Under the pieces are notes generated by a model. It saw only the letters and a list, made by a program, of their open reading frames with translations. It made no database searches and was not told where the DNA came from. From Atherinomorus stipes (taxonomy: Eukaryota > Chordata > Actinopteri > Atheriniformes > Atherinidae): a stretch of 64,000 nt of DNA. Position numbers and translations under genes: made by a program. The stretch spans positions 186,001 to 250,000 of the forward strand of contig JALJCO010010304.1 of the NCBI GenBank assembly GCA_023101725.1, written 5' to 3'. Below, piece by piece: positions 57,838-64,000 of this stretch (its first letter is position 1; every line of letters starts with the position of its first letter).

Positions 57838-57955
57838 CTAATGTTGAATAGGTGTCTTGCTGCTGGGAGTTTTATCTATGGGTTTGTTTTGGGGGTTTTT
57901 TGGCGCTGATGGCTGAGCTGAAGGCCCAGCTGTGGAGCTCATGGTTTGCCTATCG
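57838..57955 (+). repeat. Interspersed repeat (pair with 30305-30400)
   Basis: 'TGCTAATGTTGAATAGGTGT', 'TGCTGCTGGGAGTTTTATC', 'TTTTTTGGCGCTGATGGCTG' and 'GAAGGCCCAGCTGTGGAGCT' repeat the 30-kb copy. A gap of about 11 bases distinguishes them. Confidence 0.65.
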
Positions 57956-58104
57956 TTTACACTGAGAACATATGCAATTTAACACGCATACAAAGAGCTC
58001 CCAAACTGTTTGGGACTTTGCAAAACCCAGAATGGTTCTGGGACATGTTGTTCATACGTGGCAGCAGCAAATTGTAAAAACAAATAAATATTAACGTTGT
58101 AAAG

Positions 58105-58246
58105 TGATGAACTTACTGTAAGACGGCGGCTGGAGGCTGCAGGACTGACCAGGTCCAGATATACAGGTGGAGCCTCCACCTCTCCATCCTCTGTAACCAC
58201 CACCCATGAACCATCCACACTCTGGATTGGTGGAACATCCATCTTC
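58105..58246 (-). other. Possible short exon, unidentified
   Basis: Minus strand: an ATG at 58246-58244 gives MDVPPIQSVDGSWVVVTEDG then EVEAPPVYLDLVSPA and SSRRLT, ending at a splice-donor-like GTAAGT. The composition looks coding-like. No domain is recognised and the flanking sequence is repeat-derived, so it may belong to a transposon. Held as a weak candidate. Confidence 0.2.
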
Positions 58247-58639
58247 ATGGACACTGAACTGCCGCTTTTGTGTTGGTTATCAACACACAGCCGACTGCGT
58301 CACTATGCAAGTCTGCAGTGTTCCTGTTTGTCACCATGGACTCAACGAAGTACCAAAATATACTGCTAGTTTTTAACATTCGACCATTTCATCATATTAT
58401 CCTCCCAGTTCAGTGTGGTAGCAGGTGAGGAAGTAATAAAACACCTTTTATCAGAAATAAATGAGAATGTTTCCATTTTTGAGACATCACTATTCAATAT
58501 AAATGAATGCAGATCTTACTGGACTGGAAGCACTTGGCAGAAACTGATTGACTGTGGAAGAAAACCGGAAATTTCCATGAAACTATAGAAAATGAGGACA
58601 AAAAGAGAACTCTCGGTGTGCTACTGCAACTAAATTTAA
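58247..58639. other. No recognisable feature
   Basis: Unassigned stretch up to a TTAA. Confidence 0.4.
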
Positions 58640-59401
58640 AGGTGTCATCACCTGGAAATCCCACATTTTCATGTTAAACGTGAATTGGCCACAAGAGCTC
58701 CACTCCACAGTATGCGATTTTGTTTCTCCTCTGGGGTTGACGTGCTCCGTGGAAGCTGCTGGCAGCTAACAGAAGCTCGCCTCTTTTCCACCACCTGAAA
58801 TCAGCTGATTGCCTGCCGTAGATGGACGGTGACAGGCTGCTGTCGTATTCTCTCTACTAAGCGTACCGTTACTTTTTTATCAGGTTTTTCTCTGTTAGAA
58901 CCAAAGACCGTAAAAACAATGGATGTAGTATCCGGTCACATCTGGATGTGAACCAGTTGGACGTTTCCCACCGTCGCCATCTTGCTGTGTCACGTGTGTC
59001 GTCACTCCCAGAAAATACTCAAATGGGCAAAGCGCGGCCTCAGGACAAATCATTGACAGCGAACATACTCTGGGCTAAATTCTAACCGAGCTAACTCAAA
59101 ACTAACAGGAGAAAACAAAAATTAGCCTCCTGAGCGGTGGGATAAATGTAAGACATGTTTTGACTTGCTGTTAGCTGCTTTAAACCACCATTTTGCTACT
59201 TTGCTGCAGACTGAGACCTTACTGAGAGCAAACAAGGAGAATAAGTAGAAACCGGCAGGCCGGCATCCAATCTGCCACCTGTCAATCGGAAGGACACGCC
59301 CCTAATTATGTGTAATTTTAAGATTAAAGAACATCTAAACGGATGAGTTATAAAAAAAAAATTCACCCCCCTCACAGTTGACATGAAGGTAAACTTGACC
59401 T
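58640..59401. mobile_element. Left end of a TTAA-type element plus older repeat
   Basis: TTAA at 58636-58639 is followed by AGGTGTCATCACCTGG, a TTAAAGG-type terminus. I found no right partner. From about 58900 the sequence ('CGTCGCCATCTTGCTGTGTC') looks like part of the repeat that continues after the palindrome at 60542-60760. Confidence 0.4.
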
Positions 59402-60541
59402 ATAGGGGATTATCACATTTCCGCGTTCCGGTTTCCGGAAGTTGAAACATTTGGCACTTCCTCTTCCGGGCCATGTTAACGCCAGCCGTTCCTGCTCTGT
59501 TATACTGTTTAAATCGGATAAATTCCAAACATATTTAAGTTTTCATTCTAGACTGAAGTGATACTGGATCAAAAGCTGGATCAAAGCGATCGATTTGCCG
59601 CGGTGAAGGGACGAACTTTATAATAAAACACACGTTTGTTTGTCCCCGGTGGGGCACAACACCGGCACTTCACAGCATGCTAGCATTAGCCAGCTAACGT
59701 TTACTGACGTGCTTAACATTGTGCGTCTTAAAACACACAAACATCTGAAAATCGGATCTGTACCTCCCCGTTTCCAGTGGAACAACTGGGGACTGCCAAG
59801 AAAGGAGACGCTTTCAGATGATTGTGTGTTTTCAGCCGCACAAAGTTAGTTTCATCAAGCTGGCTAATGCTAACCTGCTAACAAAAGTCCGCCAGCTACT
59901 ACTCTGTTAAACTTTGTAAATCGGATAAACGCCAATGCCAAGTTTTCATTCCAGACTGAAGTGATGCTGAGGAAGAAGTGGATTAAAACGACCGATTCGC
60001 CGCGGTGAAGGACCGAACTTTATAATAAAACGACACACGTTTGTTTGTGGCCGGCAGACTGCGCAGTCGTGTTAGCAGGTTAGCATTAGCCAGCTCGATA
60101 TCGTGCCTAACTTTGTGCGGCTGAAAACACACAATCATCTGAAAGCGTCTCCTTTTTTGGCAGTCCCCAGTTGTTCCACTGGAAACGGGGAGGTACAGAC
60201 CCGATTATCAGATGTTTGTGTGTTTTAAGACGCACAATGTTAAGCACGTCAGTAAACGCTAGCTGGCTAATGCTAGCATGCTGTGAAGTGCCGGTGTTGT
60301 GCCCCACCGGGGACAAACAAACGTGTGTTTTATTATAAAGTTCGGCCCTTCACCGCGGCGAATCGATCGCTTTGATCCAGCTTTTGATCCAGTATCACTT
60401 CAGTCTAGAATGAAAACTTAAATATGTTTGGAATTTATCCGATTTAAACAGTATAACAGAGCAGGAACGGCTGTCGTTAACATGGCCCGGAAGAGGAAGT
60501 GTCAAAAGCCGGCAACTTCCGGTAAGCGTGATAATCCCCTA
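59402..60541. repeat. 1.14-kb near-perfect palindrome (fold-back element)
   Basis: The left arm 59402-59850 and right arm 60108-60541 are reverse complements; over the inner 400 bp I count about seven mismatches, while the outermost 40-50 bp are more diverged. Ends ATAGGGGATTATCAC / GTGATAATCCCCTAT. The spacer (59851-60107) holds a third, diverged copy of arm sequence (59900-60048 parallels 59497-59645: 'CTGTT...AAATCGGATAAA', 'AGTTTTCATTC.AGACTGAAG', 'CGCCGCGGTGAAGG'). Matching 69-codon frames on both arms start at a non-ATG codon and are mirror images. No transposase. Confidence 0.9.
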
Positions 60542-60570
60542 TTAAACCTAAAATGATATTTTGATCCAGG

Positions 60571-60633
60571 CTGTAAACATGTTTATTTCTGCTGCAAACA
60601 TGTTTATTTCTGCTGTAAACATGTTTATTTCTG
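60571..60633. repeat. 3 x 21-bp minisatellite
   Basis: CTGTAAACATGTTTATTTCTG repeated three times with one substitution (CTGCAAACATG in the second unit). It lies in the older repeat just right of the palindrome. Confidence 0.9.
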
Positions 60634-60639
60634 CTGTGA

Positions 60640-60760
60640 AGTTGGCCTTTACATGGGAGTCCATGGGGATTTGCTCTGTTTTGGAGCCCCTAGCGGATGA
60701 AGAAAGAATTACAATTATTTAACTTGACCTCCAGGCTTCACTCTTGCGGCTTGGTTGGGA
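60640..60760 (+). repeat. Interspersed repeat (pair with 10025-10130)
   Basis: 'GAAGTTGGCCTTTACATGGG', 'GAGTCCATGGGGAT', 'TTTTGGAGCCCCTAGCGGAT' match the inverse of the 10-kb copy. The palindrome at 59402-60541 probably inserted in a longer copy of this repeat. Confidence 0.6.
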
Positions 60761-62204
60761 CATCATTTTCCTTCACTCGTCCATCCTGAGTTAAATTTGT
60801 TTTGGTTTGTGATGCTTGCCTCGTGAATGCGCTTACAGACATGTCAAATTCTCCTGCTTACCCTCGCCAGAAAAAAAGTGGGAGATGAAAAGAGGTAAAA
60901 ATGAGCTTACTAATTTTTCCAGCTGGTCTAAGGTGCGTTTTGGTCCGATTTTAGCTGGTGTTTTAGCTGTACAAGCTGTTTTTTTTTTCAGCAGGAATGT
61001 GAAACCTGTAAATAAATAACTCAATCAGATTATGTTTTTGTAGAAAATATAAGACAAATTGAGAAAAGTTTTTTTTTTTTTTTTGTTAGAAAAACAGGTT
61101 TGCCCGACAAAAATGCAACTTTGGCCCACAAGTCAGTTAGTCAGACAAAAATTTGGCCCCAGACCAAATTTACTTCCCAACCGCTGACCTAAAGGGTGAG
61201 CTAATCATCACAATTTACCCCACAGAGTTACTCTACCACTCCTGGGAAACTGTCATCAATATAAGTGATTGCGCTCAGGGCGCTGGGAATTTAATAGAGC
61301 TTTAAGGGTTAAAAAATGAATACCATCATAGTTTTCTTTTCATCATCAGATTCCTTTCAAAATTTCTTTTAATATGAAAGTAATGTAGGCACAGCTCCAC
61401 TTTTACAAAGCTGGTGATGACAAGACTAACAATGTCAACACTAATAACATTACAGAACTATTGAGCCTCCCGCTTTGATCCGCTGCTGTTACAGGACAAA
61501 TAAAGAACAAAGTCTCTCATGGGTTTCAGTTACATTCATGCATCCGTGAGCACAAACACCGCAGGGCTCGTCGTCCTCAAAGCAAAACAAAGTCTGACTG
61601 AGAAATTGTGAAAAGCAATGATTTCCAATAGCAAAGAAAGGTCATCTGTGTTTAATTTGGGCTTCTATAGGAATATGGAAAATCCATTATATGCAAAATC
61701 ACCTTCTCAGGTTGAGTGTGGAAGACCCAACACCACCCATTGATCACCTTCAGAAACACAGACATCAACACACCTAATGAGCAGGGAAAGGACGAGAGAT
61801 GGCTGAGCAGATTAAAACTGAGAGACTGATGAATCTTCTCCTTCTATCCCTGATTCATTTCACCAGTTAATTTCATCAATTACCCGTGACTGTGATGTAG
61901 GAAGGAGGAGGCGATGGCCGAAACACAACGCAGGGGGAGGATGGGATTACCCCTAATTACCTACATGCAGAGTTTTGATTTCTGGACTTTGATTAATCTG
62001 AGATCAGAGATGCAGTTACTGTTGTGAGTGTGACAGCAGCCAGGTGGAATTTACATTATAGAGCCACCAATGGACCATAAGAACTTTTGGTCTTGAATAA
62101 ATTAGTCAATTGGCTAAAATCTGTATCCCCAGATGAGTGTGAAAGTGTGGGGTCCTGTCACTATGCCTTCGATTGGTCATGTGCCCTGGCTAGTTGGCCA
62201 TGGG
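60761..62204. other. No recognisable gene
   Basis: AT-rich; T-runs near 60980 and 61068-61084; no recognisable ORF or paired repeat. Confidence 0.45.
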
Positions 62205-62338
62205 GATTTCCCTTTAGCTGACTGGTAAGCACGCATGACTCTCACCCGGGAGTCTGGGGGATCAGATCCTGCCCTCGTTGTTTACCTTGCTACATTCCCA
62301 TTATCGAAAAACTGGTTTAAAAAAAAAAAAAAAAATCA
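62205..62338 (+). mobile_element. tRNA-derived SINE-like element
   Basis: 'CTTTAGCTGACTGGTAAGCA' (A-box-like), 'CTCACCCGGGAGTCTGGGGG' (hairpin where an anticodon arm would be) and 'GGATCAGATCC' (B-box-like) in tRNA-like spacing, ending in a 16-base A run. It is different from the other two SINE families here. No target duplication seen. Confidence 0.5.
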
Positions 62339-62649
62339 AGTCTCTTGTCCACCAAGTCTTTGGTAGGTCAAAAATATCACTGTAAAGACTCATAACTTGT
62401 CATTTAAAGCAATATTCGCCTGTTAAACTCCAGCTCTGATGACTGGCAGCCATGTTGAATGTTTGGATACGAGTGCTAGAAACAATATACAAACTCTAGT
62501 GGTTATCAGATGTACTGCATGTTAATGTATTGATCCTTTGTGTGTGACATCACACTCTTCAGTGGAATGCCAACTCTGCCATGATGGACGTCGAAAACGT
62601 TCATTAATTTCTTCAAAAAGCAGACAGTTGGCCACCAAATTGCGCTTAT

Positions 62650-63005
62650 ATCTTGCTATCCTCCCTGCACAGAGGAGCAGGTAGTGGTCCTACTGCTGGG
62701 TTGTTGTCCTACTATAGCTCGCTCCATGTCTCCTGGTGTTCTGGCCTGGTACTGGTATGGTGGCCTAGTATGACACTGCGCAGGGAGATGCACTTCTGTG
62801 CCATCCTGGATAAGATTACTTGAGTGAGTTCTGTGGGTTGCAGACATCGCCTCATGCTACCTGGAAAAATGCAAACATGAGCAAAGATCAGCCAGAAAGG
62901 ATGAATCATTTCCACCTGCTGTCAGTTTTATTAGTAGAACAGCAGGTGATTCACAATCAGTGTTTCTTCCTGACTGGACAGACTGATATTCCAGAAATGT
63001 GACAG
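62650..63005 (+). repeat. Unclassified repeat with a conserved-looking hairpin
   Basis: Contains a perfect 10-bp stem: CACCTGCTGT (62913-62922) and ACAGCAGGTG (62939-62948) around a 16-base loop. Surrounding sequence ('AGAGGAGCAGGTAGTGGTCC', 'CTGACTGGACAGACTGATAT') resembles a dispersed vertebrate repeat I cannot name. No ORF. Confidence 0.45.
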
Positions 63006-63049
63006 ATTTTAAATTACATGGTACAGTCTGCCCGTCCCCTTTTATGCTG

Positions 63050-63170
63050 ATTTTATCTACAGTTTAATTGATTGTCTGATAGTTGTTGCTCTCTTTTTTG
63101 TAGTGTCCTTGAGTTCTTTGAAAAGTGCTTTTAAAAAAATACACTATTATTATCATTATTAATGATTATG
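63050..63170 (+). repeat. LINE/SINE tail with TTA repeat
   Basis: 'TAGTGTCCTTGAGTTCTTTG', 'AAAAGTGCTTTTAAAAAAAT' and 'ACACTATTATTATCATTATT' follow the pattern of the common fish tail '...AAAGCGCTTTATAAATAAAA' with ATT repeats. Confidence 0.5.
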
Positions 63171-63205
63171 TTCTACCTGTATTATTCTGAGCAGAGTGTA
63201 CTTAT

Positions 63206-63222
63206 ATATATATATATATATC
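63206..63222. repeat. Short (TA)n
   Basis: About 17 bp of TA dinucleotide. Confidence 0.85.
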
Positions 63223-63444
63223 TATACGCAGTCATGCTCGAAATTATTCATACACTCTGATTAAAGACATACAAAAAAATCAGTTGTCAGTAAAATAAGT
63301 TGGAATTGACTAAACAATAAATAAAACTTCTTTGAAAATCTTGACACTTATTTTGAATTGTGGTTCAAAAGAAATATTAAAAACAAACAAAAAATAAAAC
63401 AAGTAAACAAGCATGATGTGGCTCCTGAACTAAAACTTTATTAA

Positions 63445-64000
63445 AGGATAACTTTCATCTCTTTCAACCTGGACCTTATTTCTAGTAATTTATACGTGCA
63501 TTTACTCACAGTAAAATTTCTGTATCACTTTGACTTTTTCGCAAGATATTAAGCTACCCTCCATATAATGGGAGAGACGGGGCAGTTTAGGATAGTTGCA
63601 CTATCTGCAGCAAAACTCCTTCATCTCACCAATATTTTGGAGAGGGAATGGCTGCGACCCGGGCATTCCTGTCATGGGCGTTCCTGGTGGCATTTCACTG
63701 ACCAACCAATCGTAAAGTTTTTCGCAGGGGACGCTGGAAACACTGCCATTTTATCCAAAACATGTTCCACACTGACCTCTGCCTCCCACAGAAAATATGA
63801 TTACCCAGTGAGAGGTTATGTCAGTTAGTTGATTATTATTTGGTAAAGTGTCACTGTATAACTCGTGTTTTCTTTATTGTATCCAAATCCAATATTAATA
63901 ATAGAGACAAGCTTGTCTCAGGAGCAGCTAGCGTCTTAATGTCGTTGGTCCATAAACACTGTGGCTATTTGTAGTTATCAGCTTGCAGGGACGACTTGTA
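63445..64000. mobile_element. T2/Kolobok-like element, left end, runs off the window
   Basis: TTAA at 63441-63444, then AGGATAACTTTCATCTCTTT, 'CAACCTGGACCTTATTTCTA' and 'GGGAGAGACGGGGCAG'. It is the inverse of 3400-3575 and 32602-32712 and retains more interior than either. No right terminus before 64000. ORFs inside show no known domain. Confidence 0.65.

Noticed and set aside
59640..60316. Twin 69-codon ORFs of almost identical sequence on opposite strands
   Set aside because: They are mirror images on the palindrome arms and begin at a TTG codon. No known domain, so treated as a consequence of the palindrome.
63568..63828. 86-codon ORF near the window end
   Set aside because: Lies within the TTAA-type element; related copies do not keep it open and it has no known domain.
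1..64000. CRISPR arrays, operons, riboswitches, rRNA genes, LTR retrotransposons or viral genes
   Set aside because: No regular spacer repeats, no ribosome-binding-site-led gene strings, no rRNA sequence and no gag/pol protease-integrase order were seen. The direct repeats found are transposon duplications or microsatellites.

Overview
The window looks like nuclear DNA from a ray-finned (probably percomorph teleost) fish. There is no bacterial gene order, no operon, and no conserved long ORF. The sequence is instead packed with repeat types typical of teleosts: Tc1 transposases, hAT-type elements with 8-bp target duplications, tRNA-derived SINEs, L2 and Rex1/CR1-like LINE fragments, and many TTAA-flanked fold-back elements. 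I find no host protein-coding gene I can name. The window reads as a gene-poor intergenic or intronic region that has served as a landing zone for transposons. The organism call is inference from repeat content only.

Layout. 1-1110 is an almost pure A/G low-complexity block. 3-13 kb holds small hairpin elements, a decayed Tc1 copy (7907-8822), a fragment of an integrase-like transposase (10184-10365), a hAT MITE, a TTAA fold-back (11019-11695), a 766-bp hAT derivative and an L2 tail. 14.9-17.9 kb is a three-level nest: TTAA fold-back, hAT inside it, LINE inside that. 18-26 kb has element ends, a 160-bp palindromic MITE, a hAT with perfect 8-bp duplication (22431-23151) and a SINE inserted into another SINE (23201-23689). 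27.2-28.4 kb is a second three-level nest. 28.8-33.3 kb holds a further hAT, SINEs and MITE fragments. 34.9-36.3 kb has two TTAA elements, and 36.7-38.3 kb a broken L2 reverse transcriptase.

40.7-44.9 kb is the most interesting object: a 4.27-kb TTAA-bounded element. On one strand it carries broken pieces of a protein with the cysteine-rich domain known from the P2X7 receptor tail. On the other strand it carries a THAP-like exon. 45-51.5 kb has more fold-backs and a Tc1 fragment. 53379-54975 is a full-length Tc1 element whose transposase has only two obvious lesions. 55.7-56.6 kb has two MITEs, followed by an AT microsatellite. 59402-60541 is a 1.14-kb palindrome with arms that are nearly identical. 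The end of the window enters another TTAA element.

Unifying theme: more than ten otherwise different elements share the terminus TTAAAGG (or a close variant) and are bounded by TTAA. This is the signature described for T2/Kolobok-type transposons of Xenopus. They are mostly non-autonomous, long-armed fold-backs, and the 4.27-kb element is the only one here that still shows coding traces. Nothing in the window looks like a cooperating set of host genes.
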